From assembly GCF_025950235.1 (NCBI RefSeq), contig NZ_JAPDDT010000002.1:62001-126000 (forward strand): a stretch of 64,000 bases of DNA, in the 5' to 3' direction. Within the stretch, counting starts at the first letter, position 1. Each line of letters begins with the position of its first letter. This document shows, piece by piece, positions 44,359 through 52,068 of this stretch. The position numbers were made by a program, and so were the translations under genes. A model generated the notes under the pieces. That model saw only the letters and a list, made by a program, of their open reading frames with translations. It was not told the origin of the DNA and did no database searches. This DNA comes from Luteolibacter arcticus. Its GTDB lineage: Bacteria; Verrucomicrobiota; Verrucomicrobiia; Verrucomicrobiales; Akkermansiaceae.

Positions 44359-44814
44359 ATGGATGTCCTCCCCGCGCCTAAACCCTTCTACCGGTCCCGG
44401 CTCTTCTGGGCTGGCGTGCCCGGGCTAGCCTTTCTCGTTTGGGCTTGGTTCGTTCCAAGAGTCGAATGGAGGCTGATATGGATCGGCCGCCTCTCGTCAA
44501 CCGACTTCGTCTATGAGCCCGGGGTAGTGGGTATCATCCGGTCGACGATGAATCCCGATTATGGAGTCACCCACAGCAACGTGGGTTTCCAGCAAGGGAT
44601 CCGGAGCATAGAGCCCAAGGATCGTGAATATTTCGCGTGGAGCCTGGCTTGGAGCACGGAAGCCCCCCACGATCCGCGGCTTCGACTCTCCCGTCTTACC
44701 ATTCCCTTTTGGTTTATCGTCCCGCTCTACGTGGCGTGCTGGCTGAGCTGGGTTTGGGGGTGGCAGCGCCGGAACGCACGCCTTCTGAGAACCCCTGAAG
44801 CTCCGCCGCCATGA
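44359..44814 (+). CDS. Array membrane protein 1 (FYRSRLFW family)
   Basis: 151 residues from ATG 44359. N-terminal K-P-F-Y-R-S-R-L-F-W-A-G-V-P-G starts the first membrane segment (about 14-29), ending W-A-W. A roughly 85-residue outer region follows, then a second membrane segment (about 118-138) and the tail W-Q-R-R-N-A-R-L-L. Gap to mnmG is 10 bases and the stop overlaps the next start (ATGA). The same plan recurs in the next four genes. Function unknown. Confidence 0.75.
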   Translation: MDVLPAPKPFYRSRLFWAGVPGLAFLVWAWFVPRVEWRLIWIGRLSSTDFVYEPGVVGIIRSTMNPDYGVTHSNVGFQQGIRSIEPKDREYFAWSLAWSTEAPHDPRLRLSRLTIPFWFIVPLYVACWLSWVWGWQRRNARLLRTPEAPPP

Positions 44815-45284
44815 TCCGCCCGTGGTATCGCTCGCGGCTGTTCTGGTTCGGGCTCTTCTGGCAGCTCTTCCTCGTCTGGGCGTGGGGCGATGCCGGGGCC
44901 TACCGGTCGGTCTTCTCCTGGGGCCAGGCCGACACGGCGATGTGGGTGGGCCAGGATGAAGGGAGCATTGTCGTCGGCAACCTCCGCTCCACGGAGTTCC
45001 ACGTGGGAGATTTCCTCGGATGCTCGGATGGCTTGGAGCTGGAGAGGCGGCCCACTGTCACCGAGCGAGGGAGGCTGGTCTGGAAGCTACCGGCGGCCTT
45101 CCGCCATGAGCGGGAGAAGAGCAGCCTCGGCTTGAGCGGCACGCTGAAGTTCCAGAGCCGCCGGCTCCATGTGGCGTGGTGGGTGGTCGTTGGGATCTCC
45201 GTGGCGGCGTGGTCGGGCCTGATGGTCTGGTGGCAGTTTCGGCAGGCACGCGCGCTGAAACTAGCCACCACACCACTGCCATGA
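44811..45284 (+). CDS. Array membrane protein 2 (WYRSRLFW family)
   Basis: 157 residues. It begins M-I-R-P-W-Y-R-S-R-L-F-W-F-G-L-F-W, membrane segment 1, W-A-W-G-D, a beta-rich outer region, membrane segment 2 (about 119-139) and F-R-Q-A-R-A. Coupled to both neighbours by ATGA overlaps (44811-44814, 45281-45284). At 44996 it holds a weakened parS-like sequence (12 of 14 matches). Same family as the other array proteins; function unknown. Confidence 0.75.
   Translation: MIRPWYRSRLFWFGLFWQLFLVWAWGDAGAYRSVFSWGQADTAMWVGQDEGSIVVGNLRSTEFHVGDFLGCSDGLELERRPTVTERGRLVWKLPAAFRHEREKSSLGLSGTLKFQSRRLHVAWWVVVGISVAAWSGLMVWWQFRQARALKLATTPLP
44996..45009. promoter_or_regulatory. Degenerate parS-like sequence
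   Basis: GTTCCACGTGGGAG matches GTTCCACGTGGAAC at 12 of 14 positions. It encodes F-H-V-G-D in array protein 2. It may be a decayed or half-strength site, or chance. Confidence 0.3.
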
Positions 45285-46168
45285 TCCGCCCTTGGTACCG
45301 CTCGCTGGGGTTCTGGCTCGGGTTGCCGGGAGCCCTATTCCTGCTGTGGGGATGGTTCGCGAACCCGTTGCTCTATGGATCGCTGCGGATAACGCTTGGG
45401 GAGTATTGCCTGACTTTGTCCGACGATGGGCGGTCGGCAGAGATTGATTGGGAAATCTATGGGCAGGGTCGCCTGATGGCTCCTAGGGTGCATTTTCACC
45501 GATTCATCGCCGGCGGGACTTGGATCCTGTCGCAACCCGAGCAGCAGCTCTTTCCGTACAGGGTCCAAGAGTATTACTATCATCTCGGTACGCGATCGAT
45601 CCCGGAGCTGAGAATTGCCTACTGGTTCCTGCTGCTGCTTTACCTGTCCGCGTGGACCGTTCTCTACGCGGGATGGCAACGCCGCCAGGCCCGCCTCTTG
45701 GAACTTCCCGCCCGCCGACCCGCCTTCCTGCGCTGGGATCGCGCTTGGATTCCGCTGCTCCTGTGGGCGGGTCTGATCTCCGTAGTCGCTGATTCGGTGG
45801 ATCGCCGGACACGGGGATGGCTGGGCGGTGGGAAGTTCCACCTTGGCTGGTCCCACACGCGGGGCCTGCTCACGGCGACGCTCTTTCACGAGGTCTATGC
45901 GCCCGGGGGCGTGGACTTCCAGTGGGGGATGGTCCGCGAGGAGTGGTCTGGAGAACGGAGCTCGACCGCCGGATGGACTTCCCGACGCTGGCCCAAGGTG
46001 ATCGGCGGCGGCCAGGCGTTCCCGTACTGGTGGGAGCTGAGGTTTCCCACGATCCCCTTGGTTCAGATCTTTCCCATGCTCTGGCTGGCAGGGACATGCT
46101 GGCGATGGCACCGCCGCAAAGTCCGGACTGTGAAACTTCCAGTCACTTCTTCCGCGCCGCCGTCATGA
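45281..46168 (+). CDS. Array membrane protein 3 (two modules fused)
   Basis: 295 residues from ATG 45281, which overlaps the previous stop. The first module is M-I-R-P-W-Y-R-S-L-G-F-W-L-G-L-P-G, outer region, membrane segment, W-Q-R-R-Q-A-R-L-L-E. It runs straight into a second module: W-D-R-A-W-I-P-L-L-L-W-A-G-L, outer region with D-R-R-T-R-G-W, then F-P-M-L-W-L-A-G-T-C-W-R-W-H-R-R. This looks like a fusion of two array units, the second having lost its own start. Function unknown. Confidence 0.72.
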   Translation: MIRPWYRSLGFWLGLPGALFLLWGWFANPLLYGSLRITLGEYCLTLSDDGRSAEIDWEIYGQGRLMAPRVHFHRFIAGGTWILSQPEQQLFPYRVQEYYYHLGTRSIPELRIAYWFLLLLYLSAWTVLYAGWQRRQARLLELPARRPAFLRWDRAWIPLLLWAGLISVVADSVDRRTRGWLGGGKFHLGWSHTRGLLTATLFHEVYAPGGVDFQWGMVREEWSGERSSTAGWTSRRWPKVIGGGQAFPYWWELRFPTIPLVQIFPMLWLAGTCWRWHRRKVRTVKLPVTSSAPPS

Positions 46169-46264
46169 ATCGAGCTTCGGCCATGGGCGCTAATCGCTGG
46201 TAATTAGGCCAACAATATTGACAATTTCACCAAAGGCGCGAAACCGCCGCGCCATTCTTCCTCC

Positions 46265-46768
46265 ATGATCCGCCCTTGGTATCGATCCCGGCTGTTCTGG
46301 CTCGGGGTTCCCGGCTTCTTCTTTTTCCTGTGGGCGTGGGGGAAGGCGAACACGACGAAGGTCGTGACTTATCTGGGACCGGGCTGTGGTTGGGCGGCTT
46401 CAGGCTACGGGAAATTCCTGTGGTTTGCCGTGGAAACGACCGGAGACGAGCTGGTCGCACTGGACCTCCGGGAAGGAGAGGCCTCAGAGGTGTCCGACGA
46501 GCTCGAGTACTATAACTCATCCTTCCCTTCGTTCGCCGTGCCACGTTTCCACACTTCGGTTTCGTCGCATCCTTCCCCCGCGCCCCCGTGGTTTCCTCCA
46601 CCGCGCTGGCAGGCAGAGCGGCTTGATAACGGCTCCAGCTACTGGTTTCTCTCTCTTCCTTACTGGCTGTTGATCGCAGGCTACACGGGCATCTGGCTCG
46701 TGGGGCTGGGCGGGTGGCAGCGACGGAAGGCGCACCTGGTGGAGCCTTCAGCGACCCCTCCGCCATGA
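46265..46768 (+). CDS. Array membrane protein 4 (WYRSRLFW family)
   Basis: 167 residues. M-I-R-P-W-Y-R-S-R-L-F-W-L-G-V-P-G, membrane segment 1 to W-A-W-G-K, an outer region with a Pro/Ser-rich part, membrane segment 2 (about 130-150) and W-Q-R-R-K-A-H-L-V-E. The first 40 bases from CCATGATCCGCCC are nearly identical to those of array genes 2 and 3. A 96-base gap before it includes TTGACA (46218-46223), a possible -35 box, so the last two genes could have a promoter of their own. Confidence 0.75.
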   Translation: MIRPWYRSRLFWLGVPGFFFFLWAWGKANTTKVVTYLGPGCGWAASGYGKFLWFAVETTGDELVALDLREGEASEVSDELEYYNSSFPSFAVPRFHTSVSSHPSPAPPWFPPPRWQAERLDNGSSYWFLSLPYWLLIAGYTGIWLVGLGGWQRRKAHLVEPSATPPP

Positions 46769-46835
46769 TCCGCGGGCACCCGCGGACCGCCGCAGCGTTG
46801 CCAAAGCGCCGCCATCAAGCCCATGGTAACGGGGG

Positions 46836-47732
46836 ATGGGAATGGCTGAATCTCCGGCGTCGACGCCCTTTTATCGCTCGCGCGGGTTTTGGTGCGGGGT
46901 GGTGGGGCTGCTGCTGCTGCTCGCCGGCTGGTGGCATTCTTTTGCTAGTGGCCGGGGCCGGACGTGGAGCTGGACCCAGTCCAGCGGGCGGACCTTTTAT
47001 GCGTCCCACGGGGCCGGCGTGTTGACTCTCGGGGTGACGGAGTGGACGACCAGTCCTCGCCTTCGGATCCACACGCGACCCGGATTCCGGCAGTCGTTCT
47101 GGGGGATCTCGAACCAGCAGTCCGGCCGGTGGTATTTTCCCTTGGGAATGAAGTTCCAGCCGTTCTCGATACACGTCCGGCATTGGTGGTTCGTGGCGGT
47201 CTATCTGGCGGTGTGGCTGCCGTGGTGGTGGGCTCGCCATGGCCGGCGGCGGCCGCGGCCGCCACGGTTTCCCGGGTCGGTGCGGCCGTGGTTTCGCTCG
47301 CCGTTTTTGTGGGGAGGCATTCCGGGAGCAGTGCTTCTCATGGTGGCGTGGGTCGACTCCACGGGGCACCGCTCTTACGTGGGATGGGGTTGGACCACGC
47401 CGGGCGGGCGCTTCATCGGTGCCGGTGCCGAGTCGGCGGCGGGGCAAGTCGCCGGGTGGGTGGGGCGGCCGTATCGCGAGAGCACGGGTATCCAAAGCTT
47501 CCGGCAAAGGTGGGTGGCGGGGAAACCACCGGCGACCGCGGTCCCGGCGCGGGAGAAGGGGAAGCAACGTTTTCGGTTCAGCTACCTTTCGGTGACGGCG
47601 GCTTACGGGGTCGTGTGGCTCGGGCTGTTTGCGGGAGCGGAGGCGTGGTCCCGGAGGCGTGCGAGACGGGAGCTGAATGTTGTGAATGCGGGGCTTGATG
47701 AAGGTCTTCCGGCGGGAGGGGAAGATCGCTAG
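46836..47732 (+). CDS. Array membrane protein 5 (two modules fused)
   Basis: 298 residues from ATG 46836 or 46842. First module: S-T-P-F-Y-R-S-R-G-F-W-C-G-V-V-G-L-L-L-L-L, W-W-H-S-F, outer region, membrane segment, W-A-R-H-G-R-R-R-P. Second module: V-R-P-W-F-R-S-P-F-L-W-G-G-I-P-G, W-V-D-S-T, outer region, membrane segment and R-R-R-A-R-R. The usual ATGATCCGC start sequence survives at 46765 but is out of frame with this gene, so the old junction seems to have been broken by a frameshift and a new start taken. Function unknown. Confidence 0.72.
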   Translation: MGMAESPASTPFYRSRGFWCGVVGLLLLLAGWWHSFASGRGRTWSWTQSSGRTFYASHGAGVLTLGVTEWTTSPRLRIHTRPGFRQSFWGISNQQSGRWYFPLGMKFQPFSIHVRHWWFVAVYLAVWLPWWWARHGRRRPRPPRFPGSVRPWFRSPFLWGGIPGAVLLMVAWVDSTGHRSYVGWGWTTPGGRFIGAGAESAAGQVAGWVGRPYRESTGIQSFRQRWVAGKPPATAVPAREKGKQRFRFSYLSVTAAYGVVWLGLFAGAEAWSRRRARRELNVVNAGLDEGLPAGGEDR

Positions 47733-47761
47733 AGAGTGAGATCGTCGGTGCCGCTGGGAGA

Positions 47762-47778
47762 GCGGGCCGCTGGCCCGC
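47762..47778. repeat. GC-rich hairpin after the membrane array
   Basis: GCGGGCC-GCT-GGCCCGC is a perfect 7-bp hairpin 29 bases after the last array gene. Similar GC-rich palindromic sequence (GCGGGCCAGCGGCTCCGC) recurs at about 47932-47950 in the same 234-base noncoding gap. No T-run follows, so it is not a clear terminator. Confidence 0.45.
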
Positions 47779-47966
47779 CGAACGGTCCCTGACGGCATTC
47801 CTCTTCATTCGGAATCCGCGCGGATCACCTCAAATCTCCACTGACCTCCTCCTATCGATGTCCGCCTGCAAGCGAACGGCGGATTCGGCAGCGAGGACTT
47901 TGAGAGGCAGCGATGTCCAAGGACCATTCTGCGGGCCAGCGGCTCCGCGATCCCAGCGGGCCGCGG

Positions 47967-48359
47967 CTACCAGGGCAACCTCACCGGCTTGCCCTCGGGC
48001 ATCTGGACGAGCGCCAGGCATTGGCGGCAGGTGATGAGCAGGGCGTCATCGCTTTCGCGGCGGACTTCGAAGGCGCACCAGAAGCGGGCGCGTTGGACTT
48101 CATCGAGGCGGCCGTGGATGAGCAGGGCATCGCCGAGGGTGGCGGGGCGGCGGTAGTCGATCTCGGTGCGGACGACGACGGGGTAGAGCTTGGTGTCCGC
48201 CATGCCGCGGAGGTCCATGCCCATGAGCCCTGCGAGCTTGGTGCGGCAGGTCTCGATCATGCGCAGGTAGGCGAGATTGTGGACCACGCCGCCGATGTCG
48301 GTATCGAAGAACATGACTTCCTCGCGGGTGCTGTGGCGGAGGTCGGCGGGCAAGGGCAT
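47967..48359 (-). CDS. YbgC-like acyl-CoA thioesterase (hotdog fold)
   Basis: 130 residues from ATG 48359; an ATG seven codons upstream is possible. The active-site segment F-F-D-T-D-I-G-G-V-V-H-N-L-A-Y-L-R is the 4-hydroxybenzoyl-CoA thioesterase/YbgC motif, with the catalytic Asp. It hydrolyses an acyl-CoA thioester; the acyl chain is not predictable. YbgC is linked to the Tol-Pal system in other bacteria. Its leader carries repeated AATCACC units that mirror those of the divergent gene. Confidence 0.88.
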   Translation of the reverse strand: MPLPADLRHSTREEVMFFDTDIGGVVHNLAYLRMIETCRTKLAGLMGMDLRGMADTKLYPVVVRTEIDYRRPATLGDALLIHGRLDEVQRARFWCAFEVRRESDDALLITCRQCLALVQMPEGKPVRLPW

Positions 48360-48370
48360 GGGGGGAGGAA

Positions 48371-48413
48371 GAATCAGCAATCACCAATCATCAATCCTCC
48401 AATCACCAATCAG
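48371..48413. repeat. AATCACC-type repeat block, left arm
   Basis: This block contains CAATCACCAATC twice in 43 bases. It is nearly the inverted copy of the block at 48529-48562, 115 bases away. In the sense strand of the thioesterase gene both read as repeated GATTGGTGATTG. Confidence 0.75.
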
Positions 48414-48528
48414 AGTGCCTGAAGAGAGGAGGCTATCGCCAAAGATGGAGCGGGTGATGAGGGCGAGCGATCCGTTCCGCATAGGCGCGCCGCATTTGCC
48501 GCGAGGCCGTCATTCTTCCAAACACTTC

Positions 48529-48562
48529 GATTGGTGATTGGAAGATTGGTGATTGCCGATTG
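48529..48562. repeat. GATTGGTGATTG repeat block, right arm
   Basis: GATTGGTGATTG occurs twice in about 30 bases. With the block at 48371-48413 it forms a long inverted repeat around 48414-48528, between two divergent genes. Each arm is upstream of, and in the sense orientation of, its own gene. Confidence 0.75.
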
Positions 48563-48614
48563 GGCCCTTCTCGCCGCAATTCTCCCTCGCGGCGACACGT
48601 ATCGGGCGGTTAGT

Positions 48615-50384
48615 ATGAGTGCCATGCGATGCTTCTCGCGGGGATTTTTGATGGGGGGTGCCTTGTTGCTGCCGGCGATGGCGGCTTTCGTGCCGCCTGC
48701 GGAGGGGCCGGTGCCGTTTCGCCGGGATAAGCTGCCGGTGGACGTGGACACGATGACCGCGCTGTCGCGGCAGGTGATCGTTCTGGCTGCCGCGGAGGAC
48801 GGCGAAGGGGCTGGGGAACGCCGGGCCGTGGCGCAGATGGCGGCGCTGGCCCTGGCGCTCGACCCGGCGAACCGGCAGGCGCGGGACCTGATCGCGGCGG
48901 CGGCCAAAGGCGAGAAGCCGGGGACGTCGGATGAAAAGGAACTTGAGCGGGCGCGCAATCGCGCGTGGCAGACGCTTTCCTGGCTGGAAATGCCGGAAGC
49001 CGGCACGGACGCGAACGCGCTCGCGGCTTGTCTCGGTGACGTGCTGGCGGTGGCGGATCCACGGCACCCCAAGGCGAAGGAGCACTCCGGCGAGAAAGGG
49101 GCTTGGAAAGACTGGGTGGCGGCAAAGGAGGCCTTTCAGACCAAGGAAGCGGTGAAACCGGTGGAACCGGACCCGGAATCGGGAGACGGCGGCGAGAAGC
49201 CCGTGAAGCCGGCGGAGACACTGGCCCTAGCCGACCTCGAGCTGGCGATGCCGCTGTGGGTCCAGAATGTCGAGACCGGCGAGGAATCGCTGCAGGCGGT
49301 GAAAGTGACCTTTCACGGCGAACTCTCCGGCAAGGGGAAGACGGAGTTCATGGTGGCGGGGGAAGGCGTGTCGGAGCGCCTTGCGAAACCCTTTCGCGCG
49401 CTGGAGACAGCCATGACGGCACGCCACGGGAGCTTGCCCAGCGGGCTGACGGTGTCGCTGGGATTTGGCAAGGCCACCTACTCGCTGCCGCGCAATGGCA
49501 ATGCACTGACCGGCACCACGGCGCTGCTGCTGGAGGGCGCGCTGACGGGCAAGGTGCCGACGGCGATCACGCTGGCGCAGGTGGGAGAGGGCGGGAAGCT
49601 GGAGCTGCCGCCGAAATTCTGGAAGTCATTGAAGGCCTTGGCGGCGATGCCGGGCGGCGGGCGGGTGATCCTGCCGGAACAAGCGGCGGAATTCCTGCCG
49701 TCGCTGCTGACCATGGACCAGGCGGCGTTTTTCATGAAGCGGGAGATCCTGCTGGCCAGCACGGTGGATGAGCTGTGCGACTTGGCCGCCGCCACTCCGG
49801 AAGGGGCGGCGGGGGATGCGATGAAGAGATTCAGCGAAATCCGCAAGGTGGGTGAGGGGAAGGCGCTCGGCACCTTCGCGGCGCACCCGGCCACCCAGCA
49901 GCGGCTGAAGGAGCTGACCGATGTGATGCCGAAGCACGCTTCGGCGCGGATGCTGGCCTTGCAGGGATCCGGCGCCCGGGCGCGCTTCCTGCCGCGCCAA
50001 GTGCTCGCGCGAGAGATCCGCACCGCGCTGGAGCCAGCCGCCATGTTGGCGAATCTCCAGATAAAAAACGGTGACGACGAAGCGGACCACGGTCTCGACA
50101 AGGCCCATGAGACGAGCCGCACGATGCTGGATGCGCTGTCGGGCTACATCGACATTCGCGACCGCGACCTCCACAAGGCGGCGCTGGAGGTCACCGATAG
50201 TCTGCGCACGTTGTCGCGTTTGATTTCCAAGGAGGAGGACAACTTCGGGAACGTCACTCCCAAGAAAATGCAGGCCGTCAAGACCGCGCGCGACGGCTAT
50301 CAGAAGGCCATCCGCGATCTCACCACCGCCGCGGGCGATGAGGCGGACTACCCGCTGCCGAAGGCCGGTGGGGACGACAATTGA
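48615..50384 (+). CDS. Exported protein with Lon-like (S16) domain, catalytic Ser apparently lost
   Basis: 589 residues from ATG 48615. Signal peptide in the first 25 residues. A middle domain (about 205-400) resembles the Lon proteolytic domain: beta start P-L-W-V-Q-N-V, later G-L-T-V-S-L, then R-N-G-N-A-L-T-G (293-300) where Lon has K-D-G-P-S-A-G, then A-L-L-L-E-G-A-L-T-G, G-E-G-G-K-L and a K-rich helix ending G-G-G-R-V-I-L-P-E-Q. The nucleophilic Ser position appears to be Ala or Leu, so the domain may bind but not cut. The C-terminal 200 residues are helical. It precedes an HtrA gene. Confidence 0.7.
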   Translation: MSAMRCFSRGFLMGGALLLPAMAAFVPPAEGPVPFRRDKLPVDVDTMTALSRQVIVLAAAEDGEGAGERRAVAQMAALALALDPANRQARDLIAAAAKGEKPGTSDEKELERARNRAWQTLSWLEMPEAGTDANALAACLGDVLAVADPRHPKAKEHSGEKGAWKDWVAAKEAFQTKEAVKPVEPDPESGDGGEKPVKPAETLALADLELAMPLWVQNVETGEESLQAVKVTFHGELSGKGKTEFMVAGEGVSERLAKPFRALETAMTARHGSLPSGLTVSLGFGKATYSLPRNGNALTGTTALLLEGALTGKVPTAITLAQVGEGGKLELPPKFWKSLKALAAMPGGGRVILPEQAAEFLPSLLTMDQAAFFMKREILLASTVDELCDLAAATPEGAAGDAMKRFSEIRKVGEGKALGTFAAHPATQQRLKELTDVMPKHASARMLALQGSGARARFLPRQVLAREIRTALEPAAMLANLQIKNGDDEADHGLDKAHETSRTMLDALSGYIDIRDRDLHKAALEVTDSLRTLSRLISKEEDNFGNVTPKKMQAVKTARDGYQKAIRDLTTAAGDEADYPLPKAGGDDN

Positions 50385-50486
50385 TCCCGGCGACCCTCTA
50401 ACCGGGGGGCGGTGGCGGCGGGATTTCCTTGCTTTGGCGGTCCTTCCGCGTCCTGTATCACCCACACCCTCACCCCCTTACATCCC

Positions 50487-51995
50487 ATGCAGCAAGGCAT
50501 TCGTCGCCTGGTGGCATTAGCGGCCGTGTTCGCGGTCGCATTTGGCGCCGTGTATCTCATTCGCAACGGCCCCCAGGGCTTCACCCGGCTGTGGACCGGA
50601 GGCAAGGCGGACGACAACCCGGAATTCCGCCCGGAGCGCTACACCCTTTCCGACCGCGCCCCGCTGGAATTGGGGGACGTGGAACTACTCGCGCGCCTCG
50701 ACGCGGAGTATACCAAGCTGACCCAGGCCGTCGTATCCTCGGTGGTGAGCATCGATACCACTGGCACGCGGGAGCGGCGGTTGTTCGATGGCTATGGCCG
50801 GATGCGCTTCCAGTCCGTGCCGACCCAGGGGCAAGGCTCCGGCGTGATCGTCAGCCATGAGGGTCACGTGGTGACGAACTACCACGTCATCGCCGATCAG
50901 GAGAGAATCCAGGTGACCCTGCCGATGGAGGGCGGAAAGCCGGGCAAGTCGTTCCCTGCCACCTTGATTGGTGAGGACCGGCTTCTCGACATCGCGGTGC
51001 TCAAGATCGAGGGCGACGGCTCGAAATTCCAGCCACTGAAATTCGGCGACTCCAGCCAGGTGCGGCCGGGGCAGAATGTCTTCGCGATCGGGAATCCCTT
51101 CGGCCTCGGCGAGACGATCACGCGGGGAATCATTTCCGCCGTGGAGCGCTCCCTGTCCGACACGCAGCGCGATCTCTTCCAGACGGACGCGGCGATCAAC
51201 CCGGGCAACTCCGGCGGGCCGCTAGTGAACTTGCAGGGCGAGATCATCGGCATCAATTCGGCGATCTTCACGCCGGACCGCGACAAGCCGGGTTTCCAAG
51301 GGGTGGGCTTTTCCATCCCGTCGAATGACGTGAAGGACACGCTGCACTCGATCCTGGAGCGCGGCCGGCCGGTGCGCGGCTATCTCGGCGTACGGATGCT
51401 GGAGGGCGGCGTGGTGGTGGCGGTCGGGCCCGAGTCGCCGGCCGAGAAGGCGGGGCTGAAGGAGAACGACGTGATCCTTGCCTTCGACGGCAAACAGATC
51501 CGCGATACCACGCAGCTCATCAATCTGGTCCAGCGCACCCGCGTGGGGCAAAAGGTGCCGCTGCGGATCTGGCGCTCCGGCAGCGAGCTGACGCTGGAGG
51601 CGACCATTACCGAGAGCCAGACCGAGACGGTGGAGATGCCGTCGATCACCCAGGGCAAGATCCGCGACCCCGGGGAAATTCTCGCGGCGATCGGCCTCGA
51701 TGTCCGCGACCTGACGCCGCAGGAGCGCTTGCGCGGGTTCAGTGGCGTGGTGGCCGCCCGCATCCGCCCGGAGGGCTTGGCAGGAAACCGCATCCGCTCC
51801 GGCGATCTGATCTTCGGGGTGAATGAGAGCCGCATTTCGAACTCGATGGAGTTCTACCAGTTCCTTGCAGCCTCCGTCGCCGTGCAGGCGACCACCGTGC
51901 ACCTTTTCCGGAGCGGGCAGCACATGACGGCGAACTTGCCGGTGCTCCCGCGCAAGGAAGAGAAAGAAGAGACGCCGGATGACCCCGAGCGTTGA
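50487..51995 (+). CDS. HtrA/Deg-type serine protease with two PDZ domains
   Basis: 502 residues from ATG 50487. An N-terminal membrane anchor (about 7-25), then a trypsin-like domain with H133 in T-N-Y-H-V-I, D168 in L-L-D-I-A-V and S242 in N-P-G-N-S-G-G-P-L. Two PDZ domains follow (about 295-385 and 400-480). It degrades or refolds damaged envelope proteins. It is followed by OmpA- and M23-type genes, which suggests an envelope quality-control or cell-wall cluster. Confidence 0.92.
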   Translation: MQQGIRRLVALAAVFAVAFGAVYLIRNGPQGFTRLWTGGKADDNPEFRPERYTLSDRAPLELGDVELLARLDAEYTKLTQAVVSSVVSIDTTGTRERRLFDGYGRMRFQSVPTQGQGSGVIVSHEGHVVTNYHVIADQERIQVTLPMEGGKPGKSFPATLIGEDRLLDIAVLKIEGDGSKFQPLKFGDSSQVRPGQNVFAIGNPFGLGETITRGIISAVERSLSDTQRDLFQTDAAINPGNSGGPLVNLQGEIIGINSAIFTPDRDKPGFQGVGFSIPSNDVKDTLHSILERGRPVRGYLGVRMLEGGVVVAVGPESPAEKAGLKENDVILAFDGKQIRDTTQLINLVQRTRVGQKVPLRIWRSGSELTLEATITESQTETVEMPSITQGKIRDPGEILAAIGLDVRDLTPQERLRGFSGVVAARIRPEGLAGNRIRSGDLIFGVNESRISNSMEFYQFLAASVAVQATTVHLFRSGQHMTANLPVLPRKEEKEETPDDPER

Positions 51996-52068
51996 TCCGG
52001 GGATAAAGCGGTTGTCGACCGGACGTTGAAGGGGCATCCCTTTCCTTGCGCCACTCCGGCGCTCCGCC

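Noticed and set aside
41974..47732. parA/parB genes near the parS-like sites
   Set aside because: No Walker-type ParA or ParB-like protein is encoded in the window, so only the DNA sites are claimed.
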